Shown: in pieces, positions 41,254 to 50,502 of the stretch
Layout of the letters: each line of letters starts with the position of its first letter
How positions within the stretch are numbered: the first letter of the stretch is position 1
Origin: Roseinatronobacter alkalisoli
Lineage (GTDB): Bacteria > Pseudomonadota > Alphaproteobacteria > Rhodobacterales > Rhodobacteraceae
Length of the DNA: 64,000 nt
Assembly: GCF_028745735.1 (NCBI RefSeq)
Contig: NZ_JAQZSM010000007.1
Span: 114,812-178,811 of the forward strand
Reading direction: 5' to 3'
The notes under the pieces: generated by a model
What the model saw: the letters and a program-made list of their open reading frames with translations, nothing else
The model's database searches: none
What the model was told of the DNA's origin: nothing
Translations under genes and position numbers: made by a program

Positions 41254-42078
41254 ATGAGATCAACCAAACAACGCTCGCGTTCGAAATCGAACCGCCCGAA
41301 ATCCTTGGGCAATATTGTCAATCGCGTCTTTGACAGCTCGGGGCCGGAAGGCAAGGTACGCGGCACGCCGCAGCAAATAATTGAAAAGTATCAGGTTCTT
41401 GCGCGCGATGCGCAGCTGTCGAATGACCGTGTGGCCGCAGAAAACTTTCAACAGCATGCGGAACATTACACGCGCATGTTGGCGCAGGCGCAGCGCGAAA
41501 TGCAGGCCGAAGCCGATGCGCGCCGCCAGCAGCAGGACGACCGCAGCCGCCAGCAGAATGATGACCGCGGACGTCAGCAGGACGACCGCAACCGCCAACA
41601 GAATGACGACCGCAACCGTCACCAGCGCCGTTCGCCTGATGACCGCTTTGAACAAGGCGATGCGCAGCAGCCGCAGCAGGGGAATGCGACCTATGCCAGC
41701 AATGGTGACAGCGCTCCGCAATCTGTATCCGACACGCGATCAGATGCGTTTTCGGTGCAGGATCAGGAAGATGCTTTTGACAGCACTCTGGTTGAAACCC
41801 CGGAAGCGAAGCATACAACTGTCATAGCGGACAGGCCGGAAACCCCGGCCCAGCCGTCGCAGAAGGCAGATACCGATGCCGAAGGCGAGGGCACCCGCAA
41901 ACCTGTACGGCGCAAACGCACGACCAGACCCGCAGCGCCAAAGGCCGATGCCCCTGTAAGTGATGCTGCCGCCAGCGATGAGAAGCCAAAACCGCGCCGC
42001 AACACGCGCAAACCGCGCAAATCCAGCGCAGATGCGCAGCCGGAATTGCCCGAGATAAAACCAAGCGCGGCAGAATAA
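41254..42078 (+). CDS. DUF4167 domain protein with Arg/Gln/Asp repeats
   Basis: A 274-residue, highly charged protein. Residues 1-90 form the DUF4167 domain (SLGNIVNRVFDSSGPEGKVR, then GTPQQIIEKYQVLARDA and NFQQHAEHYTRMLAQ). Then come four tandem units of about 8 residues, each like RQQNDDRN (about residues 90-122), and a long, Pro/Lys/Arg-rich disordered tail. DUF4167 is alphaproteobacterial and of unknown function; the basic repeats suggest RNA or nucleic-acid contact, an inference. ATG 41254. 238 bp separate it from prmC; repeat copy 8 follows. Confidence 0.88.
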   Translation: MRSTKQRSRSKSNRPKSLGNIVNRVFDSSGPEGKVRGTPQQIIEKYQVLARDAQLSNDRVAAENFQQHAEHYTRMLAQAQREMQAEADARRQQQDDRSRQQNDDRGRQQDDRNRQQNDDRNRHQRRSPDDRFEQGDAQQPQQGNATYASNGDSAPQSVSDTRSDAFSVQDQEDAFDSTLVETPEAKHTTVIADRPETPAQPSQKADTDAEGEGTRKPVRRKRTTRPAAPKADAPVSDAAASDEKPKPRRNTRKPRKSSADAQPELPEIKPSAAE

Positions 42079-42201
42079 GCGCAGCGTCTGTTTGACAGAT
42101 ATGGCTGCGTTTACGCGCCAACCTTGGGCGCGCGCGTCGGAGTTTGGCATCGCAAAGCATGTTGCGGAATATGTCGTGACACTGGTTTCCCGGTGACCTC
42201 A

Positions 42202-42390
42202 GCCTGAAGCATGTATTGCGCACTTCAAGGCGTGAAACAAAAGGCGCGAGCCCTTCGGTTTGGCTGGCGTTGATTTGGTCCCCGGATGTCGGAGTATGGG
42301 GCTTGCATAAAGCCTTCCCCCAATTTCGGACCGATGGCGCGGCTTGGGGCATTGCCAAACATCTGTTTCAGGCCGGAATTGCCCAAGCCT
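42202..42390 (+). repeat. Dispersed inverted-repeat element, copy 8 (diverged)
   Basis: Diverged copy: left flank CCTGAAGCATGTATTG and AGGCGCGAGCCC are recognisable, but about 30 bp of the left arm are deleted (join near 42258). The core reads GCATAAAGCCTTCCCC. The right end keeps GATGGCGCGGCTTGGGG and CTGTTTCAGGCCGG. Lies in the 347-bp gap between the convergent DUF4167 and marC genes. Confidence 0.65.
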
Positions 42391-42425
42391 CTGTTTGCAC
42401 AACCCCGCACGCCACCTGACAGCCC

Positions 42426-43076
42426 CTACAGGCCCGACTGAACCACAGGCAACAGCCCGATAGCGGCGGCACCGTTCATGACGAACTGCACCGAAAGCGC
42501 GGCCAGAAGCAGGCCGAACAGGCGTGTCATGACCATGGTTCCGGTGCGCCGCAGCAACCGTTCAATCGGTCCGGCGGCCAGAAACGCTAGCAGAACCATT
42601 CCCACAACGCCAAGCATGACACCGGTGATCAGTGCAATTCCTTCAACGCTGCGCCCCGCGTCATTGATCAGCAGCACCATCGTTGCCATGGCACCGGGGC
42701 CGGCAATCAGCGGCATGGCCAGCGGAAAGACAGATGGGTCATCTGCGGCCTCTCCCTCTCCCTCGTCGGCATGATCAGCGCGGCGGCGCGCGCGGCGGTC
42801 AAACAGCATGTCCAGCGCGGTCAGGAACAGCAGGATACCGCCCGCAATCTGGAAGGCGGGCATCGAAATGCCGATGGCATTCAGGAAATCCTCGCCCGCC
42901 AGCCCGAACAGCGCCAGCAGGATAACCGCAATCAGACAGGCGCGCAGCGCGATGACACGCCGCCGTGCCGCACTCATGCCCTGGGTCAGGGCCAGAAACA
43001 GCGGTGCGGTCCCGATCGGGTCGATCACCACAAACAATGTGACAAAAGCCGTGATCAGAAACGCGGGGTCCAGCAT
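42426..43076 (-). CDS. MarC family integral membrane protein
   Basis: A 216-residue protein with six hydrophobic segments. It starts MLDPAFLITAFVTLFVVIDPIG, the typical MarC/UPF0056 opening, and has a charged cytoplasmic loop (RRARRRADHADEGEGEA) in the middle. The family's function is not settled (earlier linked to multiple antibiotic resistance by name only). Its start overlaps the end of the dCTP deaminase gene by one base (TGATG). Confidence 0.93.
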   Translation of the reverse strand: MLDPAFLITAFVTLFVVIDPIGTAPLFLALTQGMSAARRRVIALRACLIAVILLALFGLAGEDFLNAIGISMPAFQIAGGILLFLTALDMLFDRRARRRADHADEGEGEAADDPSVFPLAMPLIAGPGAMATMVLLINDAGRSVEGIALITGVMLGVVGMVLLAFLAAGPIERLLRRTGTMVMTRLFGLLLAALSVQFVMNGAAAIGLLPVVQSGL

Positions 43077-44161
43077 CAGCCTGCCATCCTGAAATGTTTG
43101 GCCAGTTTCAGCCCCTGACCCTGATAATTCGACGCCATATCCGCCCCGTAAAGCCGCGTGGGCCGCGTGCGCATATGTTCATACACCAGCCGCCCGACGA
43201 TCTGGCCATGTTCCAGCACGAAAGGCGCTTCATGGCAACGCACTTCCAACACCCCGCGCGACCCGGTGCCGCCAGCTGCGTCATGACCGAAACCGGGATC
43301 GAAGAAGCCCGCGTAATGCACCCGGAATTCACCCACCATGGCCAGAAACGGCGCCATTTCCGCCGCATAATCAGGCGGAATATGCACAGCTTCGCGGCTG
43401 ACCAGAATATAGAATGCGCCGGGGTCCAGAATGATGCGCCCGTTGTCGGAATGCAGTTCTTCCCAGAAATCGCGCGGGTCATAGGCGGCGATCCTGTCCA
43501 GATCAATCACGCCGGTATGCGGCTTGGCGCGGTAGCCCACCAGCGTCCCGTTATCCGGGCGCAGGTCAACTGAAAACCCCAGCCCCTGCGAAATAACCGG
43601 CGTGCCCGGCACCAATGTCTGCGTGGCGTGCAGTGTGGCCAGTTCATCATCATCCAGCACGGCATGGCCCGCGCGAAACCGGATCTGGTTCAGGCGCATG
43701 CCGGGGCGGACCAGCACGGAAAACGATCTTGGACAGATTTCAGCGTAAAGCGGCCCACGATACCCTTCGGCCACGCGGTCAAATTCGGTCCCGTCATCGG
43801 TGATGACACGGGTCAGCAAATCCAGCCTGCCGGTGGAACTTTTGGCATTGGCAACGGCCTGTACCCCCGCAGGCAGCGCAAGCGATTCCATCAGGGGCAC
43901 GACATAGACGCAGCCCTTTTCCAGAACCGCACCATCTGTCAGGTCCATCTGGTGCATTTCAAACAGTTTCAGCCGCTCGGACACAGGGTTGCCCTTGCCT
44001 GCCAGAAAGGATGCACGCACCCGCCATGCGCGCGTGCCCAGCCGCAGGTCAAGGCTTGCGGGCTGGATCTGGGCATCCTCTATTTCGGCCGGTGCCGTGA
44101 TTTCGCCGCGCGCAATCATGGCGCGCAAATCCTGAGATGGCAAAACGCCGCGTTCGCTCAT
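43076..44161 (-). CDS. dcd: 2'-deoxycytidine 5'-triphosphate deaminase (bimodular)
   Basis: A 361-residue protein of the dCTP deaminase/dUTPase superfamily, about twice the usual length, as in other alphaproteobacterial two-module members. The N-terminal module has QPASLDLRLGTRAWRVR and NAKSSTGRLDLLTRVITDDG, the C-terminal module VHYAGFFDPGFGHDAAGGTG and LEVRCHEAPFVLEHGQIVGR. It makes dUTP from dCTP for dTMP synthesis. An AGGGGA site supports ATG 44161. Upstream lies tRNA-Pro. Confidence 0.92.
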   Translation of the reverse strand: MSERGVLPSQDLRAMIARGEITAPAEIEDAQIQPASLDLRLGTRAWRVRASFLAGKGNPVSERLKLFEMHQMDLTDGAVLEKGCVYVVPLMESLALPAGVQAVANAKSSTGRLDLLTRVITDDGTEFDRVAEGYRGPLYAEICPRSFSVLVRPGMRLNQIRFRAGHAVLDDDELATLHATQTLVPGTPVISQGLGFSVDLRPDNGTLVGYRAKPHTGVIDLDRIAAYDPRDFWEELHSDNGRIILDPGAFYILVSREAVHIPPDYAAEMAPFLAMVGEFRVHYAGFFDPGFGHDAAGGTGSRGVLEVRCHEAPFVLEHGQIVGRLVYEHMRTRPTRLYGADMASNYQGQGLKLAKHFRMAG

Positions 44162-44274
44162 GCGTGTCCCCTGATAATGTTTTGTGCTTCTATGCATCGG
44201 GGGCGGTGTTTGTCCACCCTCTTGCCTGCCACGCGCCAGGTGCAGGAAAACAGGTCAGTGATGCCGGAAGAAAA

Positions 44275-44351
44275 TGGTCGGGCTAGCAGGACTTGAACCT
44301 GCGACCTTCCGTCCCCCAGACGGACGCGCTACCAGACTGCGCTATAGCCCG
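44275..44351 (-). tRNA. tRNA-Pro (anticodon GGG)
   Basis: 77-nt cloverleaf on the minus strand. The acceptor CGGGCTA pairs with TAGCCCG. D-arm GCGC/GCGC, anticodon stem TCCGT/ACGGA with loop CTGGGGG (anticodon GGG), and T-arm GCAGG/CCTGC with TTCAAGT. The 3' CCA is encoded. It sits between merR and dcd, in the same direction. Confidence 0.97.
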
Positions 44352-44365
44352 ACATCAATGCGCGC

Positions 44366-44393
44366 TTTCTACCCGATTCCGCGGTGAGGGCAA
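44366..44393 (-). promoter_or_regulatory. Possible promoter of tRNA-Pro
   Basis: On the minus strand TTGCCC (44393-44388) is followed after 16 nt by TAGAAA (44371-44366), 14 nt before the mature tRNA 5' end. A fair sigma-70-like match, but untested. Confidence 0.35.
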
Positions 44394-44523
44394 GCGCGAA
44401 TTCCGAAAAAACTGCCGCTTTCATGGCGGGGGCATGCGGGCGGTCGCAGCGGCCGGTCGCGGAAAGCAGGGAACCGGTTTTCTGCGCCCGAACCGGCGTT
44501 GTGAAAATCCGGCGTGGGGCGCG

Positions 44524-45384
44524 TTACCGGGGCGGCTGGTCCTGTTCAGCTTTTGCCGCCATGCGCGCCAGCAGCCCCTCCAGCCGGGTGAGAAGGGGGG
44601 TAATCCGGGCTGCATCGGGGGCAGCAACGGGCAGGCGGCGGCGTATGTCATGGGCCAGCCTGACAGCGGTTGTTGCCGTGGTTGTCGCTTTGGTTTCTGC
44701 GGACGCGGCGGTGGTGCCGGCGCCGGGCAGGTGCGGATCATCGGGTTGTGGTGCCTTTTGCGCAGCGAGTGGCGCGACGCTTTCCGGGGATGGCGGTTCT
44801 GCCGCAGTTGCAGGGGGCTGCTGCACCGGTTCCGGGGGGCGCTGCGGTGCCACTGGCGCAGTCAGGTTTGCCGGTTCAACGCGGGTGCGCTGCGGGGAAG
44901 GCGGGGTTTGCGGGGCGTTGGGCGTTGGTGGGGCCACCGGTGGGGAAACCGGCGCTGGGGGCCTTGGTGTGGCTGTTGACGGGGAAACCGGTGCAGGGGC
45001 CGTTGACGGGGTTGGTGTGGCGACTGGCGGCGAAACCGGCGCAGGGGCTGCTGCCGGGGCTGCGGGCATTGGTTCCGCATCCGCTCGTTCATCTTCGCCC
45101 AATGTCTTGTCCATGACAGGGGCGAGGGCGGCCACATGGCGTGCGCCCTTTTCCTGCAGCAGTTTCTGCACGCCGCGAATGGTCATGCCCTGTCCGTGCA
45201 GCAGTTCCTTGATACCTGCAAGCAGGTCAATATCCGCACGCCGGTAATAGCGACGCCCACCGGCGCGCTTCACAGGTTTGACCTGTGAAAACCTGCTTTC
45301 CCAGAACCGCAGGACATGCGCGGGGGTTTCCAGCGCCTCTGCGGTTTCGCTTATGGTGCGAAACGCCTCTGGGGCCTTGCGCAT
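44524..45384 (-). CDS. MerR-family regulator with long Pro/Ala-rich tail
   Basis: A 286-residue protein. The N-terminal MerR-type winged helix covers residues 8-75 ([40 protein letters not shown]). From about residue 105 a low-complexity tail repeats units like [15 protein letters not shown], followed by a short C-terminal helical region ([18 protein letters not shown]). The MerR gene is in the conserved place after ihfA in Rhodobacterales, but its target is not known. The tail is unusually long for a MerR. The gap to ihfA is 9 bp. Confidence 0.9.
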   Translation of the reverse strand: MRKAPEAFRTISETAEALETPAHVLRFWESRFSQVKPVKRAGGRRYYRRADIDLLAGIKELLHGQGMTIRGVQKLLQEKGARHVAALAPVMDKTLGEDERADAEPMPAAPAAAPAPVSPPVATPTPSTAPAPVSPSTATPRPPAPVSPPVAPPTPNAPQTPPSPQRTRVEPANLTAPVAPQRPPEPVQQPPATAAEPPSPESVAPLAAQKAPQPDDPHLPGAGTTAASAETKATTTATTAVRLAHDIRRRLPVAAPDAARITPLLTRLEGLLARMAAKAEQDQPPR

Positions 45385-45393
45385 GGGGGCACC

Positions 45394-45696
45394 TTATCCG
45401 CGGTTTCCGTCGATGACCCGCTCTTTCATGATATGGGACGGGCGGAATGTCAGCACGCGCCGCGGAGAGATGGGCACTTCTTCGCCGGTCTTGGGGTTGC
45501 GGCCCAGCCGGGCATTCTTGTCACGCAGTGAAAACGTGCCAAAAGACGAAATCTTGACCTGCTCGCCATCTACCAGCGCATCCGAGATATGTTGCAACAC
45601 GGAATCCACCAAGGCAGAGGATTCATTGCGCGACAGGCCCACCTCGCGAAAGACGGCCTCGGTCAAGTCCATTCTTGTGAGTGTTTTATTTGACAT
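45394..45696 (-). CDS. ihfA: Integration host factor subunit alpha
   Basis: A 100-residue HU/IHF-family DNA-bending protein. The DNA-binding beta-ribbon contains [20 protein letters not shown]. Starts [20 protein letters not shown]. Conserved in the order fabH-ihfA-merR, 98 bp after the fabH end. Confidence 0.96.
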   Translation of the reverse strand: MSNKTLTRMDLTEAVFREVGLSRNESSALVDSVLQHISDALVDGEQVKISSFGTFSLRDKNARLGRNPKTGEEVPISPRRVLTFRPSHIMKERVIDGNRG

Positions 45697-45794
45697 ACCT
45701 GTTCCCCGCTTTGAGCGAACAGGATGCGGGAAAGAGTTTTACGAGTCAATATCAGGGGGTTGCAGACGGGCGTTAATCCGCCCTTGAAACGCGA

Positions 45795-46772
45795 TTACCA
45801 GCGCAGAACAACCGCGCCCCAGCTAAGACCGCCGCCAATGGCCTCGGTGACGATGACATCGCCGGGGTGAAAGCGCCCTTCGGCATTGGCAACCGACAGT
45901 GCAAGGGGAATCGATGCCGCAGATGTATTGCCATGATCCTGCACAGTGACCACGACCTTTTCCATGGACAGGCCAAGCTTTTGCACCGTGCCCCGGATGA
46001 TGCGCAGATTGGCCTGATGGGGCACAACCCAGTCCACATCGTCTGCCTGCAACCCGGCCTTGTCCAGGGCACTGTTGGCCGATGTCGCCAGCTTTTCGAC
46101 GGCGTGGCGGAACACTTCGCGGCCCTGCATGCGCAACACGCCGGCCGTGCCGGTACGCGACACACCACCGTCAACATACAGAAGTTCGCGGTATTGCCCG
46201 TCTGAATTCAGATCAGATGCCAGAACACCGCGGTCGGTATTCTTGCCTGTGCCGGTCTGCGCTTCCAGAATGACGGCCCCTGCGCCATCGCCGAACAGCA
46301 CGCAGGTGCTGCGATCATTCCAGTCCAGAATGCGCGAGAAGGTTTCCGCACCGATCACCAGAACCCGTTTCGCCTGACCAGCCATGATCAGCCCGGTCGC
46401 ATTTGCCAGCGCAAAGACAAATCCCGCGCAGACGGCCTGAATGTCGAAGGCAAACCCGCTGCGCATGCCCAGCCCGGCCTGTACTTGCGTCGCGACAGCG
46501 GGAAAGGTGAAATCCGGGGTGGATGTGGCGACAATCACGGCGTCGATATCGTCGGCAGCAAGCCCGGCATTGTCCAGCGCGGCGCGCGCGGCCTTGATGG
46601 CCAGATCTGAGGTGTATTCGTCCTCTGCCGCGAAATGGCGCCGCTCTATGCCTGAACGCGATACGATCCAGTCATCACTTGTATCCAGCGTTTTTGCGAA
46701 TTCCGCATTCGGCACGACACGCGCGGGCAGATAATGACCTGTGCTTCGAATCACCGCTCTGGTTACGCTCAT
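45795..46772 (-). CDS. fabH: Beta-ketoacyl-ACP synthase III
   Basis: Condenses acetyl-CoA with malonyl-ACP to start fatty-acid synthesis (325 residues). The catalytic Cys115 is in FDIQAVCAGFVFAL, His in WVVPHQANLRII and Asn in DHGNTSAASIPLAL. Begins with ATG 46772 inside the plsX stop (ATGA). Part of the rpmF-plsX-fabH-ihfA-merR block. Confidence 0.97.
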   Translation of the reverse strand: MSVTRAVIRSTGHYLPARVVPNAEFAKTLDTSDDWIVSRSGIERRHFAAEDEYTSDLAIKAARAALDNAGLAADDIDAVIVATSTPDFTFPAVATQVQAGLGMRSGFAFDIQAVCAGFVFALANATGLIMAGQAKRVLVIGAETFSRILDWNDRSTCVLFGDGAGAVILEAQTGTGKNTDRGVLASDLNSDGQYRELLYVDGGVSRTGTAGVLRMQGREVFRHAVEKLATSANSALDKAGLQADDVDWVVPHQANLRIIRGTVQKLGLSMEKVVVTVQDHGNTSAASIPLALSVANAEGRFHPGDVIVTEAIGGGLSWGAVVLRW

Positions 46773-47923
46773 GCCTGATCTGTCCCGTCTGAAGTGCTGC
46801 GCGGTGCGGCAAGGGGGCCGGTTCCCGCGTCATCCGTGGCCTTGAGCAACCGTTCCTGCAAGGCGTCTGAAACAGCAGATATACGCTCTGCCATGCGATC
46901 CTGAAAGCCGGATTGCGCCAAAGTGAACGCAAGTTTGATCGCCGAAGACACGCCAGTCGCGTCTGCAGACCCGTGTGATTTGACGACAGTTCCGTTCAGC
47001 CCCAGAAAAACGCCGCCATTCGCAAGGCGCGGGTCCAGCCGTTTTTTCATCCGCTTCAGGGGGCGCATCGCGAATAATCCGCCAAGTTTGGAAAACAGGC
47101 TGCGTTCCAGTTCGGTGCGCAGCACATCCCCCATCAGTTTTGCAGTGCCTTCGCCGGTTTTCAGCGCTACATTCCCGGTAAAGCCATCGGTGACAATGAC
47201 ATCGACATGCGCGGACGGAATGTCATTGCCTTCGACGAAACCCACGAATTCATACCGCCCGACTTCGGCAGCATCGGCGATCAGCCGCGCGGCTTCCTTG
47301 ATTTCGGCGCGGCCCTTATGTTCTTCGGTGCCCACATTCAGCAAGCCCACACGCGGATGCACCGCGCCAAAGGCATTGCGGAAATAGGCCGACCCCATCA
47401 GGGCATAATGCAGAAGGGATTCTTCGTCAGCGCGCACATCGGCACCGACATCAAGCATGGTGTTATAACCATATGGCCCGTGCGATGGCCACAGACAGGC
47501 GATTGCGGGCCTGTGAACACCGGGCAGTTTGCGTAGCCGTAGCATCGACACCGCCATCAGCGCGCCGGTATTGCCACAGGACACAGCCGCCTGCGCCTGA
47601 CCGTCGCGCAGGGCCGTTACAGCGGACCACATGGATGTGTCACGCCCGCGCCGCATGATCTGCGCGGGTTTGTCTTCCATGCTGACAACGCCGGGGCTGT
47701 GAATAATATGCACGCGGTCCGCCAGAGCGGATTCGCGTGCGACCAGCGCCTTCAGCACCGATTCATCGCCATGCAGCAGAAACGCGATATCGCTGTTCCG
47801 GCTGGCCGAAATGGCACACCCGCCGACGACAGCTTCCGGTCCGTAATCCCCGCCCATTGCATCCACCGAAATGGTGGTCATGCTGGCGTCAAAGGGAATG
47901 CGACCGTGCGGCGCGTCAGACAT
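46769..47923 (-). CDS. plsX: Phosphate acyltransferase PlsX
   Basis: Makes acyl-phosphate from acyl-ACP for phosphatidic acid synthesis (384 residues). Hallmarks are ISVDAMGGDYGPEAVVGG, VSCGNTGALMAVSMLRL and VDVIVTDGFTGNVALKTGEG. The start could be ATG 47923 or 47881, neither with a strong ribosome site; the longer one fits relatives with an N-terminal leader. 30 bp after rpmF. Confidence 0.96.
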   Translation of the reverse strand: MSDAPHGRIPFDASMTTISVDAMGGDYGPEAVVGGCAISASRNSDIAFLLHGDESVLKALVARESALADRVHIIHSPGVVSMEDKPAQIMRRGRDTSMWSAVTALRDGQAQAAVSCGNTGALMAVSMLRLRKLPGVHRPAIACLWPSHGPYGYNTMLDVGADVRADEESLLHYALMGSAYFRNAFGAVHPRVGLLNVGTEEHKGRAEIKEAARLIADAAEVGRYEFVGFVEGNDIPSAHVDVIVTDGFTGNVALKTGEGTAKLMGDVLRTELERSLFSKLGGLFAMRPLKRMKKRLDPRLANGGVFLGLNGTVVKSHGSADATGVSSAIKLAFTLAQSGFQDRMAERISAVSDALQERLLKATDDAGTGPLAAPRSTSDGTDQA

Positions 47924-47953
47924 GGATCAACCAGATAGGCATGATCAGCGATC

Positions 47954-48160
47954 TTATGCGGCGTCGTCGTCCAGATCGACAGCCGGTGCGGCTGCAACGA
48001 CTTCGCGGTCGTTATAGTGGCCGCAGGACGGGCACACATGGTGCGGGCGCTTCAGTTCGCCGCAATTGGGGCATTCGTTCGGGTTGCCCGCGACCAATGC
48101 GTCATGCGACCTGCGCATGTTACGACGAGAGCGGGTAACGCGGTTCTGTTGGACGGCCAT
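47954..48160 (-). CDS. rpmF: 50S ribosomal protein L32
   Basis: A 68-residue ribosomal protein. Starts [20 protein letters not shown] and keeps the zinc ligands of the C-plus form: [23 protein letters not shown] lies before ATG 48160. Its place ahead of plsX is universal in this group. Confidence 0.98.
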   Translation of the reverse strand: MAVQQNRVTRSRRNMRRSHDALVAGNPNECPNCGELKRPHHVCPSCGHYNDREVVAAAPAVDLDDDAA

Positions 48161-48354
48161 ATCAAACCTCGGGTTGCAGGCGTTTGCAGGTAAGCCCGGA
48201 CTGGGCCCCCGACAAACGCGGAATCTAGGGGTTGCGATTTGAGGCGCGGCATACACGGCTTATCCCGCGTTTCCAAGCCCTCTTTGCATGAGCGGCGTAA
48301 AATACTTGCTTTGCGGCAGTTTTCAAGCCGGAATTTGCCCGCGGGCGGGTTTGT

Positions 48355-48933
48355 TCAGTCCTTATTCTGATCGCGCATAAGTTTTTCGCGCAGACCCGCC
48401 AGCCCGGCAAATGGTTTTGGCCTTTCCTGCGCGGGCAGCGGGGCGGCACCTTCGGGGGCGGCGCTCAATGTGCCTTCGCCGGGCAGGGTGGCCCCGTCAA
48501 TGCGGGGGAAGGCGGGAATTGCAAGCGCCAGCGCTTCAATCGCCACCGAACCGGGGTCGATCATGGCGCCCAATGCTTCCTGGGTGTCATCGTCGGGCAT
48601 TTCGATCTCATGTCCCTGCGGCTCCGGCATCTGCGCCAGATAGCGGCGCTGCACGGTTTCATCGATTCGGGTGGTCACCGGGTCCAGCGTCACGGCGCAG
48701 GATTGCACCACCGTCGCCCCAAGCGATGCGCTGATTTCCCAGTCCTGTCGGCCAAGAGGGCGCAATTCCCCCTGAAAGCGGAATTTACGCAGACTCAGCA
48801 GCCCCAGATCATGCGCAATACTGGCGCGCAATGCGGCATCGGGCTGCAAATCAAACGGCACGGGCTTGCGTGCATTCAGTTGGGCCACCTTCACGGGGGC
48901 GGATAAACTTGGCTGGGCAGGTGATCCGGTCAC
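48355..48933 (-). CDS. DUF177 (YceD) family protein
   Basis: A 192-residue protein with the DUF177 core: VVQSCAVTLDPVTTRIDETV and DPGSVAIEALALAIPAFPRI, then a Pro-rich tail ending in KPFAGLAGLREKLM. YceD/DUF177 proteins accompany rpmF and, in some bacteria and chloroplasts, act in 23S rRNA maturation. 194 bp upstream of rpmF and divergent from bamE (187 bp). Confidence 0.9.
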   Translation of the reverse strand: MTGSPAQPSLSAPVKVAQLNARKPVPFDLQPDAALRASIAHDLGLLSLRKFRFQGELRPLGRQDWEISASLGATVVQSCAVTLDPVTTRIDETVQRRYLAQMPEPQGHEIEMPDDDTQEALGAMIDPGSVAIEALALAIPAFPRIDGATLPGEGTLSAAPEGAAPLPAQERPKPFAGLAGLREKLMRDQNKD

Positions 48934-49120
48934 GAAATCCTCGATATGCTGGAATGGGAAAGTTGCATGACTTTATAGAGTGTTTCGTTCCTTTCTTGAA
49001 TAGCGTCGCATCCTTCTGTATCCCTTTTGCCAAAGCTGGCCATGGGCAGCACCGCACATTGTTGTGTGCAGGCTGTTGATGTGCCCGATAATGGGACAGG
49101 TTCAAGAGGTATTGCTGCGC

Positions 49121-49570
49121 ATGCGAACATTCGGATTGTGGATCTTGTCACCCGTCCTGATTCTGGCTTTCGTGGCGTGCAGCCCAGTCGCACGTTTTCA
49201 CGGCTACGCCCCGGATGACATGCAACTCGCTGAAATCGAGGTGGGACGCGACACGCGCCAGAGCGTCGAGGAAAAGATCGGTCGTCCCGGTGTGTCCGGT
49301 GTGATGGAAGGGTCCGGCTGGTTTTATGTCCAGAGTGACTGGATCGAAGAAGGATGGCGCGCCCCTGTTGAAGTGGACCGCCAGATTGTCGCAATTTCGT
49401 TTGATTCCGCTGATAGAGTGTCCAATATCGAACGCTTCGGGCTGGAGGACGGAGAGATTGTTGCGCTGTCGCGCCGTGTCACTGATACCGGCCCCTCTGG
49501 TATGAGTGTGTTGCGACAGCTTATGTCCAATTTCGGCAGGTTCAACCCCGCCCAGATGCTGGGTGGCTAG
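49121..49570 (+). CDS. bamE: BamE/SmpA outer-membrane lipoprotein
   Basis: A 149-residue lipoprotein of the BAM beta-barrel assembly machinery. The lipobox-like end FVAC sits at the end of an N-terminal hydrophobic segment (residues 1-18, MRTFGLWILSPVLILAFVAC), and the SmpA/OmlA core has EVGRDTRQSVEEKIGRPGVS. ATG 49121 is preceded by AGAGG about 12 nt away; an ATG at 49091 is possible. Divergent from DUF177, the standard arrangement in these bacteria. Confidence 0.92.
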   Translation: MRTFGLWILSPVLILAFVACSPVARFHGYAPDDMQLAEIEVGRDTRQSVEEKIGRPGVSGVMEGSGWFYVQSDWIEEGWRAPVEVDRQIVAISFDSADRVSNIERFGLEDGEIVALSRRVTDTGPSGMSVLRQLMSNFGRFNPAQMLGG

Positions 49571-49623
49571 GATAACCGGGACGGGATTGCCTGATATGAA
49601 CACCGCGACAGGCAGACGAACCA

Positions 49624-50415
49624 ATGACGATAACGCATTTTCCTGCGCGCGAACTGACAGCGTTTCCCGCTGACCTGGTTGCGGGCGGGCTGGTCATCGG
49701 CGGTTTCCCCGTCCGTATCGCACAAAGCACAGCTGACCTTCAGCAGGTTCATGCGTTGCGGCGGGCGCGTTTTCTGCCGGACGGGCAGGCGAAATCCGAC
49801 AGAGACCGCTTTGATTCGCTGTGCGTGCATCTGATGGTGTCCGATCCTGACGGCGCGCAATTGCTGGCCACTGCGCGGCTGCGGCTGGTCACGCAGGGGG
49901 CGGCATTCCCCGACACCTATACGGCACAGTTCTATGACCTGTCGGCGGTGGCACGACACTATGCGCGCGCGCTGGAAATCGGGCGGTTATGTCAGGTGGA
50001 ACACGCGGATAACATGCCTGATGCCTTGCGCGCCCTTCTGGCCGGGGTGACGCTGGTTGTTCTTCACGCGAATGTCGATCTGATGTTCGGTTGCACCTCG
50101 TTCCGGGGGCAGGATGTGGCGCGCCACAGGCTGGCGCTGGCGTGGCTGAAGGCGAATCACCTTGGCCCCGCCGCCCTGCTGCCCGGCAGCATTCATCCGC
50201 GTGCCAGTAACCTGCCGGATGAAATTGTCGACCCGCAAGCCGCAAGACAGGCCCTGCCTGCCTTGCTGCGCATGTATCTGGGCATGGGCGGGTGGGTGTC
50301 CGATCTCGCGATTACTGATCCGGAACTGGACACAGTGCATGTTTTCACTGCTGTTGCGACCGCAGCCATCCCGCTTGCCAGATTGCGTGCGCTGCGCGCT
50401 TTATGTCCGGTCTGA
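49624..50415 (+). CDS. olsB: L-ornithine N-alpha-acyltransferase (OlsB-type)
   Basis: A 263-residue GNAT-fold acyltransferase that transfers a 3-hydroxyacyl group from ACP to ornithine, the first step of ornithine-lipid synthesis. Family features: ALRRARFLPDGQAKSDRDRF, RALEIGRLCQVEHADN and DLMFGCTSFRGQDVARHRLA. 53 bp after bamE. No olsA is near. A related hemolysin-like GNAT protein cannot be excluded. Confidence 0.88.
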   Translation: MTITHFPARELTAFPADLVAGGLVIGGFPVRIAQSTADLQQVHALRRARFLPDGQAKSDRDRFDSLCVHLMVSDPDGAQLLATARLRLVTQGAAFPDTYTAQFYDLSAVARHYARALEIGRLCQVEHADNMPDALRALLAGVTLVVLHANVDLMFGCTSFRGQDVARHRLALAWLKANHLGPAALLPGSIHPRASNLPDEIVDPQAARQALPALLRMYLGMGGWVSDLAITDPELDTVHVFTAVATAAIPLARLRALRALCPV

Positions 50416-50502
50416 CATGACAGGCGTTGTTTTCCTGTTTCATGTGCTTATTTTCATTGATACGCGCCAGTGCCTGCAGGCAATATGACAAGGATCTGCC
50501 CC

